DNA from: Elysia crispata
Taxonomy: Eukaryota; Mollusca; Gastropoda; Plakobranchidae
Direction of reading: 5' to 3'
Length of the DNA stretch: 64,000 bases
Assembly: GCA_033675545.1 (NCBI GenBank)
Contig: JAWDGP010005015.1
Span: forward strand, 27,042 to 91,041
The translations under genes were made by a program, and so were the position numbers. Shown here in pieces: positions 1 to 14,390 of the stretch (position 1 is its first letter; every line of letters starts with the position of its first letter). The notes beneath the pieces are model-generated. The model had not been told where the DNA came from. It worked only from the letters and a program-made list of their open reading frames with translations, and made no database searches.

Positions 1-636
1 ACAACTACAAGTACAAGAAGTACAACGCATATTACAACAAGTAGAACTCCAATTCTAACAATTACAAGTACAAGTACAAGTACAAAAGTACAAGTAAAAC
101 TACAATTAGAACAAGTACAACTACAACTAGAACAAGTAAAACTACAATAAGTACAAGTACAACTACAACTACAAGAAATACAACTAAAACTACAACAAGT
201 ACAAGTGCAAGTACAATTAGAACTAAAACAAGTAGAAGTACAACTAGAACTATAACAAGTACAACTACCAAAAAAACTACAACAAGTACAACTACAACTA
301 CATTAAGTACAACTACAACTACAAGAAGGACAATTACAAGTATTAAAAGTACAATTAAAACTACAACAAATACAACAACAACTACATCGACAAAAGGTAG
401 AAGTACAAGTACAACTACAACAAATACAGGTACAACTACAACTAGAAAAAGTAAAACTACATCTACAACAAGTACAACTACAACTACAACTACAACAAAT
501 ACAACTATTAGAACTAAAACAAGTACAATTTCAACTACAACTACAAGAAGTACAACTACAACTACAACAAATACAACTATTAGAACTAAAACAAGTACAA
601 GTGCAACTACAACTACAAGAAGTACAATTATAACAA

Positions 637-891
637 CTACAACAAGTACAACTACAACTAAAACAACAAGAAGTACAACAACAATTAAAACCACAAGTAC
701 AACAAGTACAACAATAACTACAACAGGTACAACTAAAACTACAACTACAACAAGTACAAGTACAAGTTCAACTAAAACAAGTACAACTACAACTACAACA
801 AGTACAACTACAACTAAAACAACAAGAAGTACAACAACAATTAGAACTACAAGTACAACAAGTACAACAATAACTACAACAAGTACAACTA
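637..891 (+). repeat. Local 156-base direct duplication
   Basis: The block beginning ACAACAAGAAGTACAAC at 663 recurs at 819, an offset of 156 bases. It carries the shared sequence of ACAACAATTA, ACAAGTACAACAAG and ACAACAATAACTAC. Just upstream, ACAACTATTAGAAC recurs at 501 and 573, an offset of 72. Both offsets are multiples of three. Confidence 0.8.
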
Positions 892-1554
892 CACTTACAA
901 CTACAACTACAACAAGTACAAGTACAAGTACAACTAAAACAAGTACAAGTAAATATATACAACAACAGCAAGTACAACTACAACTAAAACTACAACAAGA
1001 ACAACTATAACTAGAAAAAGTACAAGTAAAAGTACAACTACAACTACAACAAGTACAAATACATTTAAAACTACAAGTTAAACTACAACTACAACAAATA
1101 CAACTAAAACTACAACTACAACAAGTACAAGTACAACTACAACTACAAGAATGACAACTACAACTACAACAAGTACAACTACAACTACAACAAGTGCAAC
1201 TACAACTACAACAAGTACAATTACAACTACAACAAGTACAACTACAACTACATCAAGTACAACAACAATTAGAACTACAAGTACAAGAAGTACAACTACA
1301 ATTACAACTACAACAAATACAAGTGCAACTACAACTACAACAAGTACAAGTAACACTAGAACTACATCAAGTACAACTACAATAACTACAACAGTACAAC
1401 TACAACTACAACTACAACTACAACAAGTACAACTATAACTACAAAAAGTACAAGTACAACTACAACTAAAACTACAACAAATACAACTACAACTACAACT
1501 ACAACAAGTACAAATACATTTACAACTAGAACTACAACAAATACAACTACAACT

Positions 1555-2510
1555 ACAACTACAACAAGTACAAGGACAACTAAAACTACAACAAGTACAA
1601 GTACAACTAAAAATTACAAGAAGGACAACTACAACTACAACAAGTAAAACTACAATCACAACAAGTGCAACTAGAACTATAACAAGTACAAGTAGAACTA
1701 CAAGTATAACAAGTACAACTCCAATTACAACAGGTAGAACTCCAATTCCAAATACTACAGGAACAAGTACAACTACAACAAGTTCAAGTACAAGTACAAC
1801 TACAGCAAGTACAACTACATTTACGAGAATTACAAGTACAAATACAACTACAACAAGTACAATTACAAGTACAAAAAGTACAATTGCAACTACAACAAAT
1901 ACAAGTTCAAAAACAACTACAACTACAACAAGTACAATTAAAACTACAATATGTACAAGTACAACTACAACTACCAGAAGAATAACTACAATCTAAAGAA
2001 GTACAACTACAACTACAACAAGTACAACTACAACCAGAACTACTTCAAGTCTAAGTGCAAGTATAACTACAACTAAAACAAGTGCAACTACAACTTCAAC
2101 AAGTACAAGTAAAACTACAACTACAACAAGTAGAAATACAACTACAACTACAACAAGTACAAGTACAACAACAACTACAACAAGTACAACTCCAATTACA
2201 ACAAGTACAACTCCATTTCAAACAAGTACAAGTACAAGTACAACTACAACAAGAACAAGTACAACTACAACAAGTACAAAAACAACTACAACAAGTACAA
2301 GTACAAGAACAACTACAACTACAGCAAGTACAAGTGCAAGTACAACTACAACTACAACAAGTAAAACTAGAAGTACATTCGGTACAACTACAACTAAAAC
2401 AGGTACAATTACAACTACAACTACAACTAAAACTACAAAAAGTATAACTACAACTACAACTACAACAAGTACATGTACAACTACAACAACAAGTACAAGT
2501 AGTCTTTCAA
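1555..2510 (+). repeat. Higher-order duplicate, copy A1
   Basis: This block shares a run of rare variants, in the same order, with 3,155-4,150. Shared markers are ACAAGGACAACTAAAAC (1,570 and 3,167), ACAATTAAAACTACAATATG (1,934 and 3,537), CCAGAAGAATAACTAC (about 1,975 and 3,577) and CATGTACAACTAC (about 2,472 and 4,120). The offset grows from 1,597 to about 1,648, so indels have accumulated since the duplication. Confidence 0.85.
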
Positions 2511-3154
2511 CTCCAACAAGTACAAGTACAAGTAAAAGTACAACTACAACAAGTACAAGTACAACTACAACTAGAACAAGTAAAACTAAAACTAGAATAA
2601 GGGAACTAAAACTAAAACAAGTACAAGTACAACTACAACTATAACAAATACAATTAGAACTACAAAAAGTATAACTACAATTATAACTACAACTACAACA
2701 AGTACAATTACAACTACAACTACAACGAGTACAAGTGCAACTACAACTACAACAAGATCAACTCAAGTACAACTACAACTAGAACAAGTAAAAGTACAAG
2801 TACAATGAGTACAAGTACAACTAAAACTACAACAAGTACAACTACAATTACAACTACAATTACAAGTACAACTACAACTACAACAAGTATAAGTAGAACA
2901 TCAGCTACCACAAGTATAAGTACAGTACAACTAGAACAAGTACGAGTACAACTACAAGGACAACAAGTCTAACTCCAACTAGAACAAGTGCAATTAAGAC
3001 TACATTAGGGAAAATTACAACTACAACTACAACAAGTACAACTACAACTACAACAAGTACAACGACAATTACAACTAGAACAAGTACAAGTACAACTAAA
3101 ACTACAACTACAACAAGTACAACTACAGATACAACAAGTACAACTACAATTACA

Positions 3155-4150
3155 ACTACAACAAGTACAAGGACAACTAAAACTACAACAAGTACAAGTA
3201 CAACTAAAAATTACAAGAAGGACAACTACAACTACAACAAGTATAACTACTATTACAACAAGTGCAACGAGAACTATAACAAGTACAAGTACAACTACAA
3301 GTATAAAAAGTACAACTAAAATTACAACAAGTACAACTCCATTTCAAACAAGTAAAAGTACAAGTACAACTACAACAAGTACAAGTAGAATCACAACTAC
3401 AACTACAGCAAGTACAACTACAACTACAACAAGTACAAGTAGAAGTACAACTGCAACAAGTACAAGTACAATTAGAACTACTACAATTACAACTACAACA
3501 AATACAAGTTCAAGTACAACTACACCTACAACAAGTACAATTAAAACTACAATATGTACAAGTACAACTACAACTACCAGAAGAATAACTACAATCTAAA
3601 GAAGTACAATTACACCTACAACAAGTACAACTACAACCAGAACTACTACAAGTCTAAGTGCAAGTATAACTACAACTACAACAAGTATAACTACAACTAC
3701 AACTTCAACAAGTACAAGTACAATTACAACTACAACAAGTAAAAATACAAAAACAAAAAGAATTACAACAAGTAGAAATACAACTACAACTACAACAAGT
3801 ACAAGTACAACTACAACTACAACAAGTACACCTACATCTACAACAAGTACAACTACAACTAAAACAAGTACAACTACAACAAGTACAAGTACAACTACAA
3901 CTACAACAAGAACAAGTACAACTACAACAAGTACAAGTACAACTACCACAAGAACAAGTACAAGAACAACTACAACTACAGCAAGTACAAGTGCAAGTAC
4001 AACTACAACTACAACAAGTAAAACTAGAGGTATATTCAGTACAACTACAACAACAAGTACAACTACCACTACAACTAAAACTACAAAAAGTATAACTACA
4101 ACTACAACTACAACAAGTACATGTACAACTACAACAACAAGTACAACTAC
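3155..4150 (+). repeat. Higher-order duplicate, copy A2
   Basis: This is the partner of 1,555-2,510 in direct orientation. A2 has gained a segment with AATACAAAAACAAAAAG near 3,743 relative to A1 and differs at scattered single bases. Both copies carry the rare pair AAAACTAGA followed by ATTC-GTACAAC, near 2,361 and 4,020. Confidence 0.85.
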
Positions 4151-7100
4151 CACTACAACTACAACAAGTACAAGTGCAAGTACAACTACAACTACAACAA
4201 GTACAACTACAACTTCGAGAAGTACAAGTACAAGTACAACTACAACAAGTACAGTTACAACTATAAATATATAATTGCAACTACAACAAATACAACTGCA
4301 ACTACATCGACAAAAAGTACAAGTACAAGTACAACTACAACATGTACAAGTACAACTACAAATAGAACAAGTAAAACTACAACTACAAGAAGTGAAACTA
4401 AGACTACAACAGGTATAAGTACAACTACAGCTACAACAAGTACAACTACAACTACAACTAAAACAAGTACAAGTATAACTACAACTACAACAAGTAAAAG
4501 TACAACTACAACTACAACAAGTACAAGTACAGTAAAACTTCTACTAAAACAAGTAAAACTAAAACTACAACTACAACAAGAACAACTACAACTACAAGAA
4601 GTGCAAATAAAACTACAGCCATAAGAAGTACAACTATAAATGCAACAAGTACAAGTACAACTACAGCTACAACAAGTACAACTGCAACTACAACTACAAA
4701 AAGTACAAGTACAACTACAACTACAACAAGTACAACTACAACTACAACAAGTACAAGTACAACTACAACTACAGCAAGAATAAGTACAACTACAACTACA
4801 ACAAGTACAAGTACAATTACAACTACAACAAGTACAACTACAACTACAACTACAACAAGTACAACTACAACTACAACAAGTCCAACTTTATCTACAACAA
4901 GTACAACTACAACCACAACTACAACAAGTACAAGTACAACTGCAACTACAACAAGTGCAACTACAACTACAAGAACTACAACAAGTACAACTACAAGTAC
5001 AACTACAACAAGTATAAGTATAACTAAATCTTCAAAAAGTACAACTACAACTACAAGAAGTACAATTATACCTACAACAACAAGTACAAGTACAACCACA
5101 ACTACAACGATAACAAGTACAACTAAAACTGCAACTACAACAAGTACAAGTACAACAAAAATTACAACAAATGCAACTACAACTACAACAGTTACAAAAA
5201 CAACTACAACTACAACAACTACAATTACAACTACAAGAAGTACAAGTACAACTACAAGTACAACAAGTACAACTACAACTACAACTACAACAAGTACAAG
5301 TACAACTACAACATGTATAATTACAACTACCACAAGTACAACTACAACTATATACTACAACTACAACAAGTACAAGTACAACTACAGCTACAACAAGTAC
5401 AACTACAACTACAACTACAAAAAGTACAACTAAAACTACAACAAGTACAAGTAACAAGTACAAGTACAACTACCACAAGTACAACTACTATTAAAACTAC
5501 AACAAGAACACGTACAACTAGAACTATAAAAAGAACAACTACAACTACAACAAGTACAATTATAACTACAACTACAATAAGTACAACTACAACAACAACT
5601 ACAACAGTACAAGTACAACTAGAACTAAAAAAAGTACCAGTTCATCTACAACTACAACAAGTACAAGTACAACTACAATAAGAACAAGTTCAAGTATAAG
5701 TACAACAAGTACAAGTACAACTACAAATACAACTATAACTACAACAAGTGTAAGTATAACTACAACTACAACAGTACAACTACAATTACAACAAAGACAA
5801 GTACAAGTACAACTACAACAGCTAAAACTACAACTACAACTACAACAAGTACAAGTAGAACTACAATTTACAAGAAGTATAAGTAAAACTACAACTAAAA
5901 CAAGTACAACTACAACTACAACCATTGCAAAATCAACTACAACCACAACAAATACAAGTACAACTATATCAATTACAAAAACAACTACAACTACAACAAG
6001 TACAACTACACTACAACACATACAACTACAACTACAACAAGTATAAATACAACTACAACTACAAGAATTACAATACCAACTACAACTACAACAAGTTCAA
6101 CTACATCTCCAACAAGTACAAGTACAATGACAACTAAAAAAGTACAAGTACAACTACAACTACAACAAGTACAACAACAAGTACAACAAGTACAAGTAGA
6201 ACAAAAACTACAACAAGTACAACTACAGTTACAACTACAACTACAACAAGTAAAACTACAGCTACAACAAGTATAAGTGAAACTACAACGACAAAAGGTA
6301 GAAGTAAATGTACAACAACAACAATCAAAACTAAAACTACAACAAGTTAAAGTACAAGTACAACTACAGCAAGAAGAAGTACAACTACAACTACAACAAG
6401 TACAACTACATATACAAGTACAGCAAGTACAAGTACAACTTTAACTACAACTACAACAGGTATAACTACAACTACAACAAATACAACGACAATTACAAAT
6501 ATTACAAAAACAACTATAACTACGACAAGTACAAGTACAATTAGATGAAGTGCAAGTACAACTATCACAACAACAAGTACAACTACAACTACAACAAGTA
6601 AAACTACAACTACAACAAGTACAAATACAACTAGAACTACAACAAGCAGAAGTACAACTAAAATTACAACAAGTATAACTACAACTACAAGAAGGACAAC
6701 TACGACTTCAACTACAATTAAAACAAGTACAAGAACAACTACAACTAGAACAAGTTAAACTACAACTACAACAAGTACAACTACAACTACATCAAGTACA
6801 ACTAAAACTACATCTACATCTACAACAAGTAAAAGTGTATCTACAAGTGCAACAAATCTATCTCCAACTACAATAATTACAAGTATTTCTACTACTACAA
6901 CAAGTACAACTACAACTATAACAAGTACACCTACAAATACAACAAGTACAAGTACATTTACAACTACAACAAGTACAACAACAACTACAAGAAATACAAC
7001 TACAAGTACAAATACAACAAGTAAAATTACAACAACAACTACAAGAAAAAAATTGCAACTGCAACAAGTACAAGTACAATTACAACAAGTACAACTAGAA

Positions 7101-9094
7101 CTATAACAAGTACAAGAACAATTACAACTGCAACTACAATTATAACTACAACTACAATAAGTACAACTACAACTACAACAAGTACAACTACAAATACATA
7201 AAGTACAACTACAACTACAACAGCTACAACTACAACTACAAATACAACAAGTACAACTACAACTACAACAAATACAAGAACAACCTATAACTAGAAAAAG
7301 TACAACTACAACTACAAAAACTACAAGTACAACTGGAACTACAACAAGTACAACTAAAACTGTAACAATTGCAAAAGCAATTACAACTACAACAAGTACT
7401 ACTACAACTACAACAAAAACAAGTACAACTACAACTAGAACAAGTAAAACTACATCTAGAACAGTTACAACTACAACTACAGCTACAACAAGTACAAGTC
7501 TATCTACAACTATAAGTACAAGTACAAGTACAAGTACAATTACAACAATTACAAAAACAACGACAACTACAACAAGTACAACTACAACTACAACAAGAAT
7601 AAGAACAACTAGAACTAAAACAAGTACAACTACATCTACAACAAGTACAAGAACAACTACAACTACAAATACAAGAAGTACAACTACAACAATTACAAAA
7701 ACAACGACAACTACAACAAGTACAACTACAACTACAACAAGTACAAGAACAACTACAACTAGAACTAAAAGAATACACCTACAACTACAACTACAAGAAG
7801 TACAACAATAAATAAAAGAAGTACCAGTACAATTATAACTACAACTACAACAAGTACAAGTATTCCTACAACTACAACAAGTACAACTACAACTGCAACA
7901 GCTACAACTACAACAGGTACAAGTACAACTACAACTACAATGAGGACAATTGCAACTATAAGAAGTACAACTACAACTACAACAAGTACAAGTACAACCT
8001 ACAACTAGGACAAGTACAACTACAACTACAAAAAGTAAAAGTACAACTGCAACTTTAACAAGTACAACTAAAACTATAAGAATTCTAAAAACAATTACAA
8101 CTACAACAAGTACAAGTACAACTACAACTAGAACAAATACAAGTGTAACTACAACTACAACAAGTACAAGTGTAACTACAACTACAACAAGTACAAGTAC
8201 AAGTACAACTACAACAAGTACAACTATAACAAGTACTACAACTACAACTACAGCTACAACTATAACTACAACAATTACAAAAGTAACTACAACTACAACA
8301 AGTATAATTACAACTATAACAAGTATAAGTACAACTAAAACTACAACAAGTACAACAACCACTACAACAAGTACAACTCAACTAGAACTACAACAAGTAT
8401 AAGTATAAGTAGAGCTACAACTACAACAAGTACAAGTACAACTACTAATACAAGAAGTATATCTACAACTATCACAAGTACAACTACAACTACAATTACA
8501 ACTACATTAAATTCAATTACAACTACCAGGACAAGAAGCCTATCTCCACCTAAGACAAGTACAAGTATTAATGGAACTACAACAAGTAAAAGTACAAGTA
8601 CAACTACATCTACAACAAGTACAAGAAAAACTACAACTACAACTATAACAAGTACAACTACAACTACAACTACAAGAAGTATAACTATAGCTACAACAAG
8701 TACAAGTATTCCTACAACTAGAAAAAGTACTACTACAATTACAACAAGTACAATTACAACTACAACTACACGAGTACAAGAACAACTACAACTACAACTA
8801 TATTAAGTACTACTACAACTACATTTACAAGAAGTACAACTATAGCTACAACAAGTACAAGTACAACTACAACTACAACTAGAACAATTAGAAGTACATT
8901 TACAACTACAACAAGAACAACGACAACTACAACAGCTACAACTACAACTACAACAAGTACAAGTAGAACTACAACTACAAGAAGGACAATTGTAACTACA
9001 ACAAGTACAACTACAACTACAACTACAACAAGTACAAGTACAAGTACAACTACATCTACAACAAGTACAAGAACAACAAGAACTACAACTACAA

Positions 9095-9310
9095 CAAGTA
9101 CAACATCGACAACAAGTACAATTACAAGAAAACTACAACAAGTACAACTACAACTACAACTGCAAATTTAACAACTTAAATTTTAACAAGTACAACTACA
9201 AGTAGAACAAATAAAACTACCACAACAACTACAACTACAACAAGTACAATTACAACTGCATAAAGTACAATTACAACTACAACAAGTACAACTACAACTA
9301 AAAGACACAA
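9095..9310 (+). repeat. Higher-order duplicate, copy B1
   Basis: The block shares CATCGACAACAAGTACAA, a TTTAACAACTT-type word, ACTACCACAACAACTAC and ACACAACTAAAAC in the same order with 13,270-13,510. The offset is about 4,177 at the CATCGAC marker. The T-rich word TTTAACAA is very unusual elsewhere in the array, which makes the match informative. Confidence 0.8.
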
Positions 9311-10383
9311 CTAAAACTATTTACAACAAGTACAAGTACAACTTCAAGTACAACAAGTAAAAGTACAAGTACAACAAGTACAACTACAACTACAACTAGA
9401 ACAGTTAAAACTACAACTAGAACAAATGCAACTACAACTAAATAAAGTATAAGTACAACTACAAGAAGTACAACTACAACTACAACAAGTACAAGTACAA
9501 CTACAACTACAACAAGTACAAATACAACTATCAGAAGTACACGTACAACTATAATAATTAACAAAAAAAAAACTACAACTACAAGAAGTACAATTAAAAC
9601 TACAACAAGTGTAAGTACAACTAGAACTACAACAAGTAATACTACATCTACAACAAGTACAACTACAACTACAACTACAACAAGTACAAGTGTAACTAAA
9701 ACTACGAAAGTTACAAGTACAACTACAACAAGTACAAGTACAACAACTACAACAAGTACAAGTACAACTACAACTACAACAAGTACAACTACAACTATCA
9801 AAAGTACAACTACAACTATAACATTTACAAAAACAACTACAACTACAACAAGTACAATTACAACTACAACAAGTATAAGAACAACTAGCACTACAACAAG
9901 TACAACTACACCTACAAACAAGTACAAGAACAACTACAACTACAATTACAACAAGTACAACTACAACAACAACAAATACAAGTATTCCTACAACTAGAAC
10001 AAGTACAACTACAATTACAAGAAGTACAATTTTAACTAAAACTACAAAAAAAACAAGAACAAATACAACTACAACTACAACAAGTACAACTACAACTATA
10101 ACTACAAGAAGTACAACTATAGCTACAACAAGTACAAGTACAAATACAATTACAACAAGTACAATTTCAACTACAACTACAAGAATTACAAAAACAACTA
10201 CAACTACAACTACAACTACGACTACAACTAGAAGAAGTTCAACTATAGCTACAACAAGTACAAGTACAACTACAACTACAACAAGTACAAGTACATTTGA
10301 AACTACAACAATTGCAACTATCAATACAACAGCTACAACTACAACTACAAATACAACAAGTACAAGTACAACTATAACTACAA

Positions 10384-10720
10384 GAAGAACAATTGCAACT
10401 ACAACAACAACAAGTACAAGTACAACCTACAACTAGAACAAGTACAACTAGAACTACAAAAAGTACAAGTACAACTGCAACTACAACAAGTACAACTAAA
10501 ACTTTAACAATTTCAAAAACAATTACAACTACAACAAGTAATACTGCAACTACAACAAATACAAGTACAACTACAACTAGAATAGGTAAAACTGCAACTA
10601 GAAAAAGTGCAACTACAACTACAACAAGTAGAAGTACAACTACAACTACAACAAGTACAACTACAACTACAACTACAACAAATACAAGTGTAACTACAAC
10701 TACAACAAGTACAAGTACAA
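10384..10720 (+). repeat. Higher-order duplicate, copy C1
   Basis: The block opens GAAGAACAATTGCAACTAC and then carries ACAACC-TAC-AACTAGAAC, AACAATTTCAAAAACAATTAC and ACAAATACAAGTGTAACTAC. The same markers occur in order at 10,931-11,260, with the offset moving from 547 to 562. More distant relatives with the ACAACCTA and AATTGCAAAA words lie near 7,270-7,500 and 7,985-8,110. Confidence 0.8.
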
Positions 10721-10930
10721 GTACAACTACAAAAAATACAAGTATAACTACAACTACAACTACAAGAAGTACAACTACAACTACAACAAGTACAAGTACA
10801 AGTACAACTACAACTACAACAAGTACAAGTACAACTACAACTACAACAAGTACAACTACAACAGCTACAACTACAACAAGTAAAACTACAACTACAACTA
10901 CAACAAGTACAAGTACAACTACAACTACAA

Positions 10931-11260
10931 GAAGAACAATTGCAACTACAACAAGTACAACTACAACTACAACAAATACAAGTACAACCCTCCACTAGAA
11001 CAAGTACAACTACAACTACAAAAAGAACAAGTACAACTGCAACTACAACAAGTACAACTGAAACTATAACAATTGCAAAAACAATTACAACTACAACAAG
11101 TACTACTACAACTACAACAAGTACAAGTACAACTACAACTAGAACAAGTAAAACTGCATTTAGAACAAGTGAAAATACAACTACAACAAGTAGAAGTACA
11201 ACTACAACTACAAAAAGTACAACTACAACTACAACTACAACAAGTACAAGTGTGACTAGA
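10931..11260 (+). repeat. Higher-order duplicate, copy C2
   Basis: This is the direct-orientation partner of 10,384-10,720. It keeps AATTGCAAAAACAATTAC where C1 has the TTTC variant. The two blocks are adjacent, which suggests a tandem higher-order unit of roughly 550 bases. Confidence 0.8.
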
Positions 11261-13269
11261 ACTATAACAAGTACAAGTACAAGTACAACTACAACAAGTA
11301 CAACTGTAACTACAACAAGTAAAAGTACTACTAAAACTACGACAAGTACAACTACCACTACAACAAGTACAGATACAACTAGAACTACAACAAGTATAAG
11401 TTAAAGTAGAAATACAACTACAACTACAACAAGTACAAGTACATTTACAACTACATGAAGTACAAGTACAACTACAACAAGTACAAGTACAACTACAACT
11501 ACAATAAGGACAACTGCGACTAAAACAAGTAGAACTACAACTACAACAAGTAAAACTACAACTAGAACTACAACAAGTACAAGTACAACAACAACTACAA
11601 GAATTGTAAGTAGAACTATAATTACAATAAGTATAACTACAACTACAACAAGTACAACTAAGACTACAACAAGTACAAATACAACTGCAAGTACAAGAAG
11701 TAAAAGTAAAAATACAACAAGTACAACTACAACTACAACTAGAACAAATAAAACTACAACTAGAATAAGTGCAACTACAACTACAACAAGTAGAAGTACA
11801 ACTACAACTACAACAAGTACAACTACAACTATAACTATAACAAGTACAAGTGTAACTAGAACTATAACAAGTACCAGTACAAGTACAACTTTAACAAGTA
11901 AAACTACAACGACAACTACAACTACAATAACTACAAAATAACTACAACTAAAACAAGTACAATTACATCTATAACAAGTACAAGTACAAATAAAACTACA
12001 ACAAGTACAACTACCACTACAACAAGTACAAGTATTCCTACATTTACAACAAGTACAAGTGCAAGTACAACTACAACTACAACAAGTTCAACTACAAATA
12101 CGAGAAGTACAAGTACAACTACAACAAATACAACTACAACTACATCGACAACAAGTACTAGTACAAGTACAACTACAAAAAGTACAAGTACAACTACACC
12201 TAGAGCAAGTAAAAGTACAACTAAAACTAGTTCAACTACAACTACTGCAAGTACAAGTACAACTACAACTACAACAAATACAAGTACAAGTACAACTACA
12301 ACAAGTACAACTACTACAAAAGTTCAACTACTACAACAAGTACAACTACAACTACAACATGTACAAGTACAACTGCAAGTACATCAAGTACAAGTAGAAG
12401 TACAACAAGTAAAAGTACAAGTACAACTACAACTAAAACAAGTACAACTACAACTATATCAAGTACAACTACAATTGAAACTACATATATAACAAGTACA
12501 AGTGCATCTACAAGTGCAACAAATCTATCTCCAACTACAATACTTACAAATATTTCTACAACCACAACAAGCACAACTACAACTATAACAAGTACAACTA
12601 CAACTACAACAAGTATAACTGCAACTAAAACTGCAAAAAGTACAATTAAAACTACATTAACTACAACTACAACAAGTACAAGTACAAGTACAACTCCAAC
12701 TAAACAACAACAAGTACATTTATAACCACAACATGTACAAATACAAGTACAACTACAACTACAACAAGTACAAGTAAATTTACAACTACAACAAGTACAA
12801 CTACAACTACAACAAATACAACTACAACTACAACTACAACAAGTACAATTACAATTACAACTACAAGAAGAACAATCACAACTGCAACAAGTACAACTAG
12901 AACTATAACAAGTACAAGTACAAATACAGCTACAACAAGTTCAATTACAACTACAACTGCAACAAATACATATACAAGTACAACTACAACTACAACAAGT
13001 ACAAGTAAATTTACAACTACAACAAGTACAACTACAACTACAACTACAACAAGTACAAGTACAACTACAACTACAACTACAACAGGTAAACCTACAATAA
13101 CTGTAAATACAACTGCAACTACAACAAGCACAAGTACACCTACAACTACAACAAGTACAACTACAACTACAACAAGTAAAACTACAACTACAACTAGAAC
13201 AAGTACAAGTACAACTACAACTACAACAAGTATAAGAACAACCAGTACAATTTCAATTACAACAAGTAC

Positions 13270-13510
13270 AACTACAATTACATCGACAACAAGTACAAGT
13301 ACAAGTAAAACTACAACAAGTACAACTACAACTACAACTGCAACTTTAACAACTTTAACTTTAACAAGTACAACTACAACTAGAACAAGTACAACTACCA
13401 CAACAACTACAATAAGTACAACTACAACTACAACAAGTACAATTACAACTACATTAAGTACAACTACAACTACAACAAGTACAACTATAACAAAATTACA
13501 CAACTAAAAC
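13270..13510 (+). repeat. Higher-order duplicate, copy B2
   Basis: This is the direct-orientation partner of 9,095-9,310, slightly longer because of extra units before the ACACAACTAAAAC word near 13,497. Confidence 0.8.
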
Positions 13511-13824
13511 TACAACTACAACAAGTACAAGTACAACAACAACTACAACAAGTACAACTACAACTATAACAATTGCAAAAACAACTATAAGTACAACAAA
13601 TACAACTACAACTACAACAAGTAGAAGTACAACTACAACTACAACAAGTACAACTACAACTACAACTACAATCAGTACAAGTGTAACTACAACTACAACA
13701 ATTACAAAAACAACGAACACTACAACAAGTACAAGTACAACAATTACAACAAGTACAAGTACAACTACAACTATCACAAGTACAGCTACTACTATAACAA
13801 TACAAAAACAACTACAAATTTAAC

Positions 13825-13990
13825 AAGTACAATTACAATTACAATTAGTATAAGTACAACTAGAACTTCAACAAGTACAACTACATCTAAATCAAGTACA
13901 ACTACAACTACTACTACAACAAGTACAAGTGTAACTACAACTACAACAAGTACAAGTACAAGTACAACTACAACAATTACAAAAACAACG
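13825..13990 (+). repeat. Higher-order duplicate, copy D1
   Basis: The markers ACAATTAGTATAAGTAC (13,841) and ATTACAAAAACAACGAC (13,976) recur at 14,234 and 14,369. The offset is 393 at both markers, so no net indel separates them. Confidence 0.82.
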
Positions 13991-14215
13991 ACAACCACAA
14001 TAAGTACCACTACAACTACAACAAGTACAAGTGCAACAACTACAACAAGTACAAGTACAACTACAACTAGAACAAGTACAACTACAACTATAACAAGTAC
14101 AACTACAACTATGACAAGTACAAAAACAACTACAACTACAACAAGTATAAGAACAACTAGAACTACAACAAGTACAAGTACAACTACAACATTTACAAAC
14201 ACAACTACAACTACA

Positions 14216-14390
14216 ACAAGTACAATTACAACTACAATTAGTATAAGTACAACTAGACCTTCAGCAAGTACAACTACATCTACAACAAGTACAACTACAA
14301 CTACATCTAAAACAATGACAAGTGTAACTACAACTACAACAAGTACAAGTACAAGTACAACTACAACAATTACAAAAACAACGACATCTA
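14216..14390 (+). repeat. Higher-order duplicate, copy D2
   Basis: This is the direct partner of 13,825-13,990 at a constant offset of 393, which is a multiple of three. The two differ by point changes such as AGAACTTCA against AGACCTTCA. Confidence 0.82.

Noticed and set aside
6755-8362. A 535-codon minus-strand open frame of Val/Leu and Cys/Ser/Thr strings
   Set aside because: It is the antisense of the minisatellite and changes register several times. The consensus is stop-free in two minus frames, so this length is expected without selection.
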